A DNA stretch of 64,000 nt, taken from assembly GCF_003864295.1 (NCBI RefSeq), contig NZ_BDQK01000013.1, forward strand, positions 496,001 to 560,000, read 5' to 3'. The DNA comes from Aphanothece sacrum FPU1 (lineage in GTDB: Bacteria > Cyanobacteriota > Cyanobacteriia > Cyanobacteriales > Microcystaceae). The position numbers and the translations under genes were made by a program. Numbering within the stretch: the stretch's first letter is position 1; each line of letters starts with the position of its first letter. The notes under the pieces are model-generated. The model was not told where the DNA came from and did no database searches. It was given only the letters and a program-made list of their open reading frames with translations. This document shows positions 8,530-17,927 of the stretch, in pieces.

Positions 8530-8838
8530 TTTGAAGTCCACAATAATAAACTTTAACTCTTCATAGTAGGGGTCAACGGCCGTTGACCCTTACAAAATAA
8601 ACAAAGGTTGCCTACCCAACCTATAATTTAGTCAGCGAAGCAGGACTTAGTTCTAGTAGAATAAAGCATAGCAGCCTTATTAATTAAGTAGAAGGGCCGT
8701 TGACCCTTACAAAATAAACAAAGGTTGCCTACCCAACCGATAATTTAGTCCGCAAGGGAGGACTTAGTTCTAGTAGAATAAAGCATAGCAGCCTTATTAA
8801 TTATTAGTTTAGTATAGTAAGTCCAATAGAACCTAGTT
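8530..8838. mobile_element. Expanded MITE copy carrying an internal duplication
   Basis: The right end (ttagtttagtatagtaagtc continuing to aatagaacc) matches, in the same orientation, the right end of the copy at 21793-21968 and the reversed left end of the copy at 30047. The interior shares aaacaaaggttgcctac and a gcgaagcaggactt-like hairpin. A short palindrome containing ggtcaacggccgttgacc interrupts it, and an interior segment is duplicated in tandem. This fills the 486-base gap 8372-8857, where I see no gene. Confidence 0.6.
8578..8804. repeat. 117-bp tandem duplication
   Basis: Two near-identical units begin ggccgttgacccttac at 8578 and 8695 and end ccttattaatta. They differ at a few bases inside a small hairpin (cagcgaagcagg versus ccgcaagggagg). 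The duplication lies inside the MITE copy. Confidence 0.85.
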
Positions 8839-8857
8839 TCTGATTCATAATTAATAT

Positions 8858-10453
8858 ATGCCCCTTCCTCGTCTGATCACCCTCATTATTGGGTTAAGTT
8901 TTATTTTTGGATTGATTATTTGGTTAATTAATTCAATTTATCGGTTGTACATTCAAATTTCCTTTACAGCACCCCTTTTAGCTAATATCCTCATTTTCTT
9001 AATTATGGGGCTTTTAGGGTTGCTTATTTATGGATTTATTTATTATTTTAATCTTTATTCTTCAGGTAAAACCAAAAAAAATAACCGTCAGCGTCGTCAG
9101 TTAAAATTACCTGAACAAAAAACAGAAGCTGCGGAAGAAACCCTTAAAGCTGTACGTCGTCAAGTACAACAAATTCAAGATAAAGTAACTCAAAAAGCCT
9201 TATTAAGTCGTTCTCATGAAATTGAAGCAAATTTAACAAAAGGTGATTTACAAGTCGTTGTTTTTGGCACAGGTTCAGCCGGAAAAACATCTTTAGTCAA
9301 TGGGTTAATTGGTGAAATTGTCGGTAATGTAGAAGCGACAATGGGAACCACTCAAATAGGAGAAACTTATGGTTTAAATTTGAAGGGAATATCCCGACAA
9401 ATTTTGATAACAGATACCCCAGGAATTTTAGAAGTCGGAATAGCAGGAACCGACAGAGAAAGGTTAGCTAGACAGTTAGCAACTCAAGCTGATTTACTCT
9501 TATTTGTTGTTGATAATGATTTACGGCAATCTGAATATGAACCCTTACAAGCTTTGATTAATATTGGTAAGCGATCGCTCTTAATTTTTAATAAAATTGA
9601 TTTATATACCGATGAAGAAATAGAAGCTATTATTCAACAATTACAGGAAAGAGTTAAAGGTTTAATTCCGATTTCTGATATTATTCCCATTGCGGCAAAT
9701 CCTCAACCTTTTGAACTAGGAACCGGAGAAATTATGAATCCACAACCAGCAATTATTCCCTTAATTAAACGTCTAATTGCTGTTTTACGAGCAGAGGGAG
9801 AAGATTTAATTGCTGATAATATTTTACTCCAATCTCAACGCTTAGGAGAAGAAGCCAGAAAAATGATTGATCGTCAGCGAAAAAGACAAGCTGATCAGAT
9901 TATTGATCGTTATCAGTGGATTGGTGCAGGGGTTATTGCTGTTACTCCTTTACCCGTTATTGATATGTTGGCAACTGCCGCAGTTAATGCTCAAATGGTG
10001 ATAGAAATTGGTCGAGTTTATGGCTGTGAATTAAATAGCGATCGCGGTAAAGATTTAGCCCTCTCTTTAGGCAAAACTTTAGTCAGTTTAGGGGTAGTGA
10101 AAGGAGCGGTAGAATTGTTAGCTAGAGTGTTACAATTAAATATAGCTACTTATATTGTTGGTAAGGTAATTCAAGGGGTAACAGCAGCTTATTTAACCCG
10201 CATTGCTGGAAAAAGTTTTATTGAATATTTTCGTCATGATCAAGATTGGGGAGATGGAGGAATCACCGAAGTGGTACAAAAACAATTTCAACTCAGTCGA
10301 AAAGATGAATTTATTAAAGCATTTGTTAAAGACGCGATCGCTAAAGTTGTACAACCTTTAAGTGATACTTGGGAAGAAGATACAGAAACCTTAGAAGAAT
10401 TAGAAAATATTCCTCTACAACAAAAAGCCGTTTTAGAAGATGATGATTGGTAA
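8858..10453 (+). CDS. Membrane-anchored dynamin/Era-like GTPase with DUF697-type C-terminus
   Basis: A protein of 531 residues. Two N-terminal membrane helices (about residues 5-28 and 40-66) precede a short basic coiled region. The GTPase domain has G1 GTGSAGKTS (137-145), G3 DTPG (186-189) and G4 NKID (245-248). The C-terminal part has hydrophobic helices (VIAVTPLPVIDMLATAAVN) typical of the DUF697 family often fused to such GTPases in cyanobacteria. It should bind and hydrolyse GTP at the membrane; membrane remodelling or ion-homeostasis roles are only inferred. No operon partner is evident. Confidence 0.85.
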   Translation: MPLPRLITLIIGLSFIFGLIIWLINSIYRLYIQISFTAPLLANILIFLIMGLLGLLIYGFIYYFNLYSSGKTKKNNRQRRQLKLPEQKTEAAEETLKAVRRQVQQIQDKVTQKALLSRSHEIEANLTKGDLQVVVFGTGSAGKTSLVNGLIGEIVGNVEATMGTTQIGETYGLNLKGISRQILITDTPGILEVGIAGTDRERLARQLATQADLLLFVVDNDLRQSEYEPLQALINIGKRSLLIFNKIDLYTDEEIEAIIQQLQERVKGLIPISDIIPIAANPQPFELGTGEIMNPQPAIIPLIKRLIAVLRAEGEDLIADNILLQSQRLGEEARKMIDRQRKRQADQIIDRYQWIGAGVIAVTPLPVIDMLATAAVNAQMVIEIGRVYGCELNSDRGKDLALSLGKTLVSLGVVKGAVELLARVLQLNIATYIVGKVIQGVTAAYLTRIAGKSFIEYFRHDQDWGDGGITEVVQKQFQLSRKDEFIKAFVKDAIAKVVQPLSDTWEEDTETLEELENIPLQQKAVLEDDDW

Positions 10454-10472
10454 TTTATTCCAGCTAGAAAAT

Positions 10473-10706
10473 GTAGGGGTCAACGGCCGTCATTGGTGTC
10501 AACTTAAGGTGAAAGTCAATAGGTGTAAGCTGTCCCATTATCTCACCCACACCCTGCCAAGGGTGGGGTTAACTGTACAAAGCCCTAGCATAGCAGGCTA
10601 ATGTTAATAAAAGCCCGCCTTCGCGGGCTTTGTTGGTATAGCCACAGGCTTTAGCCTGTCGGCGTTTGGGACTAAGTTGACACTAATGACGGCCGTTGAC
10701 CCCTAC
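10473..10706. mobile_element. 198-bp MITE nested in a short palindrome, with 8-bp target duplication
   Basis: The outer palindrome gtaggggtcaacggccgt / tgacccctac is split by a 198-base insert (10491-10688). Its ends are inverted repeats: cattggtgtcaactta at the left and, reversed, cattagtgtcaactta at the right. The octamer acggccgt is present on both sides (10483-10490 and 10689-10696), as expected for a target-site duplication; an unsplit relative of the palindrome occurs at about 8568-8598. The insert holds hairpins cccgccttcgcggg and ggctttagcc. It fills the 312-base gap 10454-10765, which has no gene. Confidence 0.8.
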
Positions 10707-10765
10707 TGGTTGTTATCAATGGACAATTAATAACAACATTCTATCGAGATTCAATATAATTTAAT

Positions 10766-11089
10766 TTAGTCCTCATTTTCATCAAATATTCGTTCAATTA
10801 TTCGTCTATTTTCTATTTGTAATCCTCTCACTTCTGTTTGGATATCTCGAATTTCCGTTTTTATGTCTAGAATTTCTGCTTGTATATCTCGAATAAAGAT
10901 AACAGATTCTTGAAACATTTCTGTTAAATTTCCCATTTGTTGAGTTAAACGAGCAATTGATTCTACATTTTGTCTATTTTGTTCTCGAATTTCATCAATT
11001 GCTATACTATGTCCATGAATCAGTTTAATACTGGTTTCTAGGAGTTTTTCCATTTGACTCATTCTAGCTTCATAAGTAGGTTCTGCCAT
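10766..11089 (-). CDS. Small coiled-coil protein, unknown function
   Basis: A protein of 107 residues, almost entirely helical. Regular heptads at residues 40-98 (DIQAEILDIKTEIRDIQTEV) give a long coiled coil with an acidic C-terminus (FDENED). It has no membrane segment or signal peptide. Small proteins of this type are common in cyanobacterial accessory DNA and usually have no assigned role. It is flanked by repeats on both sides and has no clear operon partner. Confidence 0.6.
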   Translation of the reverse strand: MAEPTYEARMSQMEKLLETSIKLIHGHSIAIDEIREQNRQNVESIARLTQQMGNLTEMFQESVIFIRDIQAEILDIKTEIRDIQTEVRGLQIENRRIIERIFDENED

Positions 11090-11165
11090 ATTTAGGTTAT
11101 TACGTCGGTGGGTATAAATTAGGATAACATATTTAAGTACTTAAGCAAAATTAATTGCACAGCCA

Positions 11166-11253
11166 GGGCGGGTTTATTTTACTTCTTTGTGAGAATCATA
11201 AAAGAGAATCATAAAAGAGGGCGGGTTTATTTTACTTCTTTGTGAGAATCATA
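11166..11253. repeat. 53-bp tandem duplication
   Basis: The segment gggcgggtttattttacttc, continuing to gagaatcata, occurs at 11166 and again at 11219. It is followed by a reverse-complement run (aacccgcccctac), so the block can also fold as a hairpin. It lies downstream of the parA-like gene. Confidence 0.7.
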
Positions 11254-11332
11254 ATTTCTGTAAAAAACCCGCCCCTACAAAAACCCGTTTCTACAAATTT
11301 TATGTAATTAATTTTGTCTATCTACTTATTAT

Positions 11333-12223
11333 TTAATTAAGGAGTAATTTACCCAAAAATTCTTCAGTTAATTTAACAAAAGCTTTAGCCCCACTAGAAC
11401 CTGGAATAGCTGTAACAACCGGTTTAAAACTATCAACAGCTTTAGCAACATTAACATCCATGGGAATAGAAGTATTAAATAATTGATGAGGTTGAAAATC
11501 TTGTTGAACCCGTCGCATAACTTTATTATAATAACGACTCAGTAAACCCCCACCGGATGAAATAAAGACCACTCCTAATAAATTGAGGTTCAAAGATTGA
11601 GTGGTTTGATGACTTTCTTTGAGTTTAGCAACTCGTCTTTCTAACAGTTGAATTCCCACTATTGATAAAGGTTCTGGACGGGCCGGTAATAAATAATAAT
11701 TACTCGCACATAATCCACTTCTAGTTAATAAATTATAACCTGGAGCGCAGTCCATAATAATAAAATCGTAATATTCAACCACCGCATCTAAAATCTTTTT
11801 AACTAAGAATCTTTCAAAATGATTCCAAACATTTTCAAAATCGGGATTTTCTATCATTGTCGCTTGTTTATGAAGCTGTTGAGAAACAATATATTCATCA
11901 TAAAGTTCTAAATCTCCAGGCAATAAATCTAAGCCTTCAATATCAGAGATATAAGGTTGAATAATATCATGAATATCTAGTTTACTATGAGGATTAGGTT
12001 GAATAATATTATCCAATAAATAACTCAGGGTGCGACGTTTTTTTCGAGTTTGAGCAAACTCATGAGGAGACATTAAACTAAGAGTTGCACTAATTTGAGA
12101 ATCTAAGTCTAATACCAGTACCCGTTTGCCATGATATTTGGCTAAACAAGTGGCTAAATTAACTGTTAGAGTAGTTTTGCCTACTCCACCTTTCATGTTA
12201 ACGGTACTAATAACTAATCCCAT
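11333..12223 (-). CDS. Orphan ParA/Soj-family ATPase
   Basis: A protein of 296 residues. The deviant Walker A motif KGGVGKTT is at residues 12-19 with the signature lysine, the A' motif is LVLDLDSQ, and the Walker B region is DFIIMDCAPG. ParA ATPases dimerise on ATP, bind DNA and position plasmids, chromosomes, carboxysomes or other cargo. No parB-like gene lies next to it, so this is an orphan. A carboxysome-positioning (McdA) role is possible but unsupported without an mcdB neighbour. The region upstream of its start carries three 89-bp direct repeats. Confidence 0.88.
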   Translation of the reverse strand: MGLVISTVNMKGGVGKTTLTVNLATCLAKYHGKRVLVLDLDSQISATLSLMSPHEFAQTRKKRRTLSYLLDNIIQPNPHSKLDIHDIIQPYISDIEGLDLLPGDLELYDEYIVSQQLHKQATMIENPDFENVWNHFERFLVKKILDAVVEYYDFIIMDCAPGYNLLTRSGLCASNYYLLPARPEPLSIVGIQLLERRVAKLKESHQTTQSLNLNLLGVVFISSGGGLLSRYYNKVMRRVQQDFQPHQLFNTSIPMDVNVAKAVDSFKPVVTAIPGSSGAKAFVKLTEEFLGKLLLN

Positions 12224-12422
12224 GAATAACTTCCTTGATTACTTGCTAAGGTCAATGCTGTAATTAGCTTTAGTTTACCAGAAAATGATAATAAAATCTT
12301 ATATTTCTTGGGGTGGGTTAGACGCAGCAATGATTTTGATAAAAAACCCATAATTTTTAGGCTGCGTCGTAACCCACAATTAATACAATTAATAAAATTT
12401 GCACTTAGGTTAAGGTTTACTT

Positions 12423-12689
12423 TATAAATATTCTCTTAATTGTTAATTTCTAATTCTCTTATACTTACCTTAAATTTTTTATTTAATACTGAAAAAAATC
12501 TTAAATATCAGCATAAATATTATCTTAATTGTTAATTTCTAATTCTCTGATAGTTACCTTAAATTTCTTGTTTAATACCAAAAAAAATCTTAAATATCAG
12601 CCTAAATATTATCTTAATTGTTAATTTCTAATTCTCTGATAGTTACCTTAAATTTCTTATTTAATACCAAAAAAAATCTTAAATATCAG
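12423..12689. repeat. Three 89-bp direct tandem repeats
   Basis: The segment cttaattgttaatttctaat recurs at 12435, 12524 and 12613, and each unit ends with cttaaatatcag at 12511, 12600 and 12689. The second and third units are nearly identical; the first is slightly diverged. The units are very AT-rich and sit between the divergent parA-like and PEP-CTERM genes. They fill most of the 573-base gap 12224-12796, in which no gene is seen. Confidence 0.9.
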
Positions 12690-12796
12690 TCTTAATTCTT
12701 GCAAAAATATCATCTCTAAAGAAATGTTTAAAAGGGCTTTTCATCCCGTCAAATTGCCTTATTATATACAGGTGTACTGTATATTTTGATTTTTCC

Positions 12797-13522
12797 ATGA
12801 ACACAAAACTCTCTGTCGTTTTTGCCCTAGTAAATTCTGTTGCTATTCTTGTAGCAGTACCTAATATTGCCAGTGCTGCTTCTATCACTCATGAAGCTTC
12901 GTTTCCAACTGGGGGAGGTTTTGCAGATACAGATTTCAAGGCTAATTTCTTCTTACCTAAATTTAATTCCAGTTTAGGGACACTTGAAAAAGTTATTGTA
13001 ATGTTAACGGGTAGCGTAAAAGGAAAGGCAGAATACGAAAATAGAAGTGCGTCTTCGAGCGCAATTACACTAAATCTCACTGCTAATATAAAATTAAAAG
13101 AAACAGCCAATGAACAAGAATTAGCTTTTGTTAAGCCATTAGTGGATGTAGAATTGACTGCTCCTGCGTTTGATGGCATAAGAGACTTTTCTGGAACATC
13201 AGGAGGAGTTTTCGAGGGGTCTGCCACCAAGATGGACACTAAGACTTACGACTTTGTTGACATCCTTACCTTGTTTACTGGCTCCGGGGATATTGGTTTA
13301 ACCCTAGATGCTGAAGCTAATTCTATCATTCAAGGTTCAGGAAAGATAAGTAGTGAGTTGGACACATTTGCAGGAGGAAATGTTAAAATAATCTATGAAT
13401 ATCTTGAAAAAGAGGATGATGTTGATCCCATGGTTCCCGAACCTTTAACTATGTTGGGCGCAGGAACTGCTTTAGGGTTTGGCGGTTTCTTCAAACGTAA
13501 ACTCGCACAGAAGAAAAAATAA
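12797..13522 (+). CDS. PEP-CTERM-anchored exported protein
   Basis: A protein of 241 residues. The N-terminal signal peptide (MNTKLSVVFALVNSVAILVA, cleavage probably after NIASA near residue 27) is followed by a beta-rich middle with no recognised catalytic motif. The C-terminal PEP-CTERM tag has VPEPLTMLG, a hydrophobic helix (GAGTALGFGGFF) and a basic end (KRKLAQKKK). By family, such proteins are exported and processed by an exosortase and often sit in the extracellular matrix. The gene stands alone beside a repeat block. Confidence 0.85.
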   Translation: MNTKLSVVFALVNSVAILVAVPNIASAASITHEASFPTGGGFADTDFKANFFLPKFNSSLGTLEKVIVMLTGSVKGKAEYENRSASSSAITLNLTANIKLKETANEQELAFVKPLVDVELTAPAFDGIRDFSGTSGGVFEGSATKMDTKTYDFVDILTLFTGSGDIGLTLDAEANSIIQGSGKISSELDTFAGGNVKIIYEYLEKEDDVDPMVPEPLTMLGAGTALGFGGFFKRKLAQKKK

Positions 13523-13817
13523 TTATCTCTTAGCCAGTAATTCAAGAAAATTACCCCACTTTTAAGGTTGGTTTGCTCTCCCGTATCTATGTAGGAGTTA
13601 CGTAAAAGCCTTGTTTTTAGTTCTGAGTTCGTAACTCCTACTTATGAATTATGAATTATGAATTATAAATTAATAAGAATTGAACTTAGCTTTCCGGGGC
13701 GAGAATCTGTGAGGTCTAAATTTCAAAAATCCCAATTTATAATTTATAATTTATGTATGGCAAGTCCCCCTTGGTGAAGGGGGATTTAGGGGGATCATAT
13801 TTTTTGACGAACAGTCT

Positions 13818-14525
13818 CTAACACTCAGAAGGAACCCGACTTAAATCAACAATAGGTTGATGAGTTAAACAATGCCAATAGCAAGTAAATAAGTTAGACT
13901 GTTGATAGTTTAAAGAAGCAATAGTTGGGGCAGCCGGGAACGGCCATAAACGATCAAAAACAATAGTTTCACCCATCAAGCGAAACTGAATTAAATACAC
14001 AGAAGGAGGTGCATCCAGGGAATCTAATAATCCTTGAGCCAAATCATACAAAGGACGACGCAAATGAGACTCAAAATCAACGGGTTGTTGATAAGAATTA
14101 GGAAAAAATCCTTCTCCAATCACTTCCCCATAAATCAATTCTTTTTTAGTTAATGCTACAGGTAACCATAAATTACCCAAGCAGGAATCTTTTAGACTCG
14201 TTTTATAGCCTAAATTTTTCTCAACCCATAGTCGTTGACTTTTGACATCCTTACACTCTTGATAAATCTTTTGTCCAGGAAAAGGCAACCAATTAGGAAT
14301 ATCAATGGTTAGGGGACAATAGATTACATTAGCATTGGATTTGGGCAAGTTGAAACTTTTTGACCATAACGTAGCTGCCGAAATCACCTCAACTTGAGTC
14401 GAAGGTGAATCGGCAGCGATCGTCTGTTCCAGAGCAAATACCATTTTTTCGGTAGCAGGAGAGGACATATAAACTGTCCCTTCTGCTTTTACCTCAGCAT
14501 TGACAATGATTAAAGCTTTTTGCAT
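13818..14525 (-). CDS. Conserved hypothetical protein
   Basis: A protein of 235 residues, soluble, with no signal peptide or membrane helix. It starts MQKALIIVNAEVKAEGTVY. There is a conserved-looking middle with CPLTIDIPNWLPFPGQ and a C-terminus rich in aromatic residues (VFDRLWPFPAAPTIASL). I do not recognise the family and see no catalytic motif. It is 317 bases from sasA on the same strand, so co-transcription is unlikely. Confidence 0.6.
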   Translation of the reverse strand: MQKALIIVNAEVKAEGTVYMSSPATEKMVFALEQTIAADSPSTQVEVISAATLWSKSFNLPKSNANVIYCPLTIDIPNWLPFPGQKIYQECKDVKSQRLWVEKNLGYKTSLKDSCLGNLWLPVALTKKELIYGEVIGEGFFPNSYQQPVDFESHLRRPLYDLAQGLLDSLDAPPSVYLIQFRLMGETIVFDRLWPFPAAPTIASLNYQQSNLFTCYWHCLTHQPIVDLSRVPSEC

Positions 14526-14635
14526 TTCCCCAGATGATTGAGCGATATTTTCCTTGCAGTTAGAGTAAATAAACCAGATGTACTCTATGATAACTCACTA
14601 TGATTAGAGCAGTCCTAAATCATTTGTGATAAGTG

Positions 14636-14748
14636 GCACAGGCATCTTGCCTGTGGGATACAAAAAGATCAAATTCTATTGTCTCACAAATCAAATAGGA
14701 TCGCCACAATTATCTCACATTCTGGCAAGCCACATCTTGCCTGTGAGA
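14636..14748. repeat. Pair of 'caggcatcttgcctgt' hairpin repeats
   Basis: Two copies of a short hairpin repeat lie here: ggcacaggcatcttgcctgt at 14636 and a related caagccacatcttgcctgtg at 14725. A further inverted copy (gatacaggcaagatgcctgt) lies at about 19084. The 316-base gap 14526-14841 holds these repeats and the palindrome at 14784, and no gene is seen. Confidence 0.55.
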
Positions 14749-14783
14749 CCATAATTATCTTGAAATGTCGGACTGAAGACTCT

Positions 14784-14838
14784 GTGAACCAAGAATACCC
14801 CGTCGAGCGCGTCAGCTTGACGGTGGGAGTGTCAATTC
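14784..14838. repeat. IS200/IS605-type end palindrome, inverted orientation
   Basis: Read on the minus strand this is gaattgacactcccaccgtc, a loop, gacggggtattcttggttca. It matches the palindrome at 62098-62152 (cttgacatactcccgccgtc to gacgggggattcttg). It is probably a relic end of a TnpB-type element and could also fold as a terminator next to sasA. Confidence 0.5.
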
Positions 14839-14841
14839 AGA

Positions 14842-16017
14842 TTAACGATAAACAGGTAAAGTAAAGTGAAAACAACTACCTTGTCCTAGTATACTATCAA
14901 CCCAGATTTGTCCATAATGAGCGCGCACAATTTTACGACACAAAGATAAACCCAATCCGTAACCTTCTTTTTCTTGATCTCGTTTAAGACGGAAATGACC
15001 TTCAAAAATTAGCTCTCGTTTTTCTTCAGGAATACCAGGACCCGTATCACAGACACTGACTTGGATTTTTTGAGTAGTTCGGTGCAAAATTGAAACCGTT
15101 ACTTCTCCCTCCTCTGGAGTATATTTAATCGCATTATCTAATAAATTGACAATCACTTGACGGATTAATTCTTGATTTCCATAAACCAGGGGAATATCTT
15201 GGGGTATATCTTGACTCAAGGTGAGGCATTTAGCGTTAAATCTATCCTGATATTGTCTGAGGATTTCTTCACATAACTCTGGTAAGAATACTTGACTATA
15301 TTTGACCTGTAACTGACCATTTAAGCTTTTAGAAGCTTGAAGCATATCAGTAATCAGACGATTCATAACGCGGAACTGTTTACGGGCCTGTTGATAAAGT
15401 TGTTCTTTTAATTGAGCATGACGTTGGATATTTTGGTTATTTTGAGCTATTTCCAGGGTTTCTACGGCAATAGAAGCCGCCGTTAAGGGACTACGCAAAT
15501 CATGAGCGAGCATGGCCAACACTTGATCCTTAAATTTTAGCTGCTGTAACAGTTCTTCTTTTTCTTGGTTCAGGCGAAAAATTTGATCTGATAGACGGAT
15601 GAGTTCGGATGAATACTTCAGTGAGTTCAAACTCTCAGATGTTTTTGCGATATTTTGCCCATTTTTAGACTGCTCTATTTTTTCTTCTTCAATGGCTAAT
15701 TTCCATCTGGGCCACCATTTTTTGAGTTGATTGACAATGTTACTCCCGGCTAAAGTCTGTCTGGGTTCGGGGGCCACTTTAACTAAAGCTGGAGTTGCTA
15801 CTAAACGAAAATGTTCGACTAAATGAGGTTGTTCATGGATTTCAATGACTTGCAGTTCCCAGAGATTATCGGTTTTCACACTATCAAGATAACCTTGTAT
15901 TTGCCGAATATGCTCATAAGAACTGGGACGCTCATCGACAAACAACAAAAGCTGAATGGACACAGGAGCGGGAATGTCTGATTCAGAGGTTGTTTTGAGG
16001 TTGGGGGGTTCTAACAC
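14842..16017 (-). CDS. sasA: Circadian output histidine kinase SasA
   Basis: A protein of 391 residues. The N-terminal KaiB-like thioredoxin fold (about residues 18-105, IQLLLFVDERPSSYEHIRQIQGYL) binds KaiC. The kinase core follows: H-box AHDLRSPLT with the phosphorylated His at 172, N-box NLLDNAIKYTP, and G-boxes DTGPGIPEEK and GYGLGLSL. SasA autophosphorylates on contact with KaiC and passes phosphate to RpaA, setting day/night transcription. The KaiB-like sensor identifies it against ordinary histidine kinases. No response regulator is adjacent, as is usual for sasA. Confidence 0.95.
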   Translation of the reverse strand: MLEPPNLKTTSESDIPAPVSIQLLLFVDERPSSYEHIRQIQGYLDSVKTDNLWELQVIEIHEQPHLVEHFRLVATPALVKVAPEPRQTLAGSNIVNQLKKWWPRWKLAIEEEKIEQSKNGQNIAKTSESLNSLKYSSELIRLSDQIFRLNQEKEELLQQLKFKDQVLAMLAHDLRSPLTAASIAVETLEIAQNNQNIQRHAQLKEQLYQQARKQFRVMNRLITDMLQASKSLNGQLQVKYSQVFLPELCEEILRQYQDRFNAKCLTLSQDIPQDIPLVYGNQELIRQVIVNLLDNAIKYTPEEGEVTVSILHRTTQKIQVSVCDTGPGIPEEKRELIFEGHFRLKRDQEKEGYGLGLSLCRKIVRAHYGQIWVDSILGQGSCFHFTLPVYR

Positions 16018-16305
16018 TGGAAGTCAAAAATAAATGCTTACAATAGGGTAGACTCTAGGATGAGATAATAAAGATTTAGGAATTGGATTGATTTTAATGT
16101 GGATTAGCCTAATTGGACAATTAGTTTTTTGAGTTGGCATTTAACCTAATCAACTGAACTATACCTGATAAACGACTAACCTCCACCAAGCCATAACTTT
16201 TTTGGCATCCCTTCTATTTTAAAATCTTAAGATAGTATAAAATCAATTACACTTAATCTTAAAGCTTAACTCTAAAAACTTAAATCGTAAACCGTTGGAA
16301 TTATT

Positions 16306-17895
16306 ATGGCTCTTGGCTACGTTGCCCTCGTCCTTCACGCTCACTTGCCTTTCGTTAGACATCCAGAAAGCGACTATGTATTGGAAGAAGAATGGCTCTA
16401 TGAAGCTATTACAGAAACCTATGTGCCTCTCCTTCGCGTTTTTGCTGGATTAAAACGGGATGGGGTCGATTTTAAAATGACTATGAGTATGACTCCTCCT
16501 TTGGTGTCTATGCTCAGAGATCCTTTGTTACAAGAACGCTATGATGAGCATTTAGCGAAGTTACAAGAATTAATTGAAAAAGAAATTGAGCATAACGAAA
16601 ATAATGGTCATATTCGCTACTTGGCTGAATTTTATGCCAAAGAGTTCCAAGAAATTCGGGAAATTTGGGAAAGTTATGACGGGGATTTAGTCGCCGCTTT
16701 TAAACAATATCTCGATAGCAATAACCTGGAAATTATTACTTGTGGGGCGACTCACGGTTATTTCCCTTTGATGAAAATGTATCCTCAAGCAGTTTGGGGC
16801 CAAATCAAGGTTGCTTGTGAACATTACGAGGAAAATTTTGGCCGTCCTCCTAAAGGTATTTGGTTGCCTGAATGTGCCTATTATGAAGGGGTAGAACGAA
16901 TGCTGGCTGATGCTGGCTTACGTTATTTCTTGGTTGATGGTCACGGCATTTTATATGCTCGTCCTCGTCCTCGTTATGGCACTTATGCCCCTATTTTTAC
17001 GGAAACGGGAGTGGCGGCATTTGGTCGAGATCATGAGTCTTCTCAACAGGTTTGGTCATCTAAAGTCGGTTATCCTGGTGATGCTGAATATCGGGAATTT
17101 TACAAAGATTTGGGCTGGGAAGCTGAATATGAATATATTAAGCCTTATATTATGCCTAATGGTCAGCGCAAAAATATAGGGGTTAAATATCATAAGATTA
17201 CCAGTCGTAGTGCAGGACTCTCGGATAAGGCTCTCTATGACCCTTATTGGGCTAGGGAAAAGGCGGCTGAACACGCGGCCAACTTTATGTATAATCGTGA
17301 GCAACAGGTGGGACATCTAGCAGGTATTATGCAGCGTCCTCCTGTGGTTGTATCCCCCTACGATGCGGAATTATTCGGTCATTGGTGGTATGAGGGCCCT
17401 TGGTTTATTGATTATTTCTTCCGTAAGTCTTGGTACGATCAAAATACGTTTGAGATGACCCATCTAGCGGATTATTTAAAGGGTAATCCTACTCAACAGG
17501 TTTGTCGTCCTTCTCAGTCGAGTTGGGGTTATAAGGGATTCCATGAGTATTGGCTCAACCATACTAATACTTGGATTTATCCCCATCTTCATAAAGCGGC
17601 TGAACGAATGATTGAGATTAGTTATCTTGAATCGGCCGATGAGTTACAAGAAAAAGCTTTAAATCAGGCGGCGCGGGAGTTATTATTGGCTCAATCTTCT
17701 GACTGGGCGTTTATTATGCGGACGGGAACGATGGTTCCTTATGCCATACGTCGCACGCGATCGCATTTATTGCGCTTTAATAAACTCTATGAGGATGTGA
17801 AGGCCCAAAAGGTTGATTCTGGTTGGTTGGAGAAAGTTGAAGCTATTGACAATATTTTCCCCAATATTAACTATCGGGTTTATCGACCTTTGTAG
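16306..17895 (+). CDS. GH57 1,4-alpha-glucan branching enzyme
   Basis: A protein of 529 residues, the usual size for bacterial GH57 branching enzymes. Family motifs appear in order: HAHLPFVRHPE at the N-terminus, then GATHGYFPL, the nucleophile region WLPECAYY, and the acid/base region SPYDAELFGHWWYEG. A helical C-terminal domain with W-rich motifs (SSDWAFIMRTGTM) follows, as in these enzymes. It would introduce alpha-1,6 branches into glycogen in the cytoplasm. Amylopullulanase-like hydrolysis is the alternative, less likely with this domain set. Confidence 0.88.
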   Translation: MALGYVALVLHAHLPFVRHPESDYVLEEEWLYEAITETYVPLLRVFAGLKRDGVDFKMTMSMTPPLVSMLRDPLLQERYDEHLAKLQELIEKEIEHNENNGHIRYLAEFYAKEFQEIREIWESYDGDLVAAFKQYLDSNNLEIITCGATHGYFPLMKMYPQAVWGQIKVACEHYEENFGRPPKGIWLPECAYYEGVERMLADAGLRYFLVDGHGILYARPRPRYGTYAPIFTETGVAAFGRDHESSQQVWSSKVGYPGDAEYREFYKDLGWEAEYEYIKPYIMPNGQRKNIGVKYHKITSRSAGLSDKALYDPYWAREKAAEHAANFMYNREQQVGHLAGIMQRPPVVVSPYDAELFGHWWYEGPWFIDYFFRKSWYDQNTFEMTHLADYLKGNPTQQVCRPSQSSWGYKGFHEYWLNHTNTWIYPHLHKAAERMIEISYLESADELQEKALNQAARELLLAQSSDWAFIMRTGTMVPYAIRRTRSHLLRFNKLYEDVKAQKVDSGWLEKVEAIDNIFPNINYRVYRPL

Positions 17896-17927
17896 CTAAC
17901 ACCTTAAAAGGTGCAGCTAGACAAACA

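Noticed and set aside
12423-12689. CRISPR-like array
   Set aside because: The three units are full-length 89-bp tandem copies without unique spacers.
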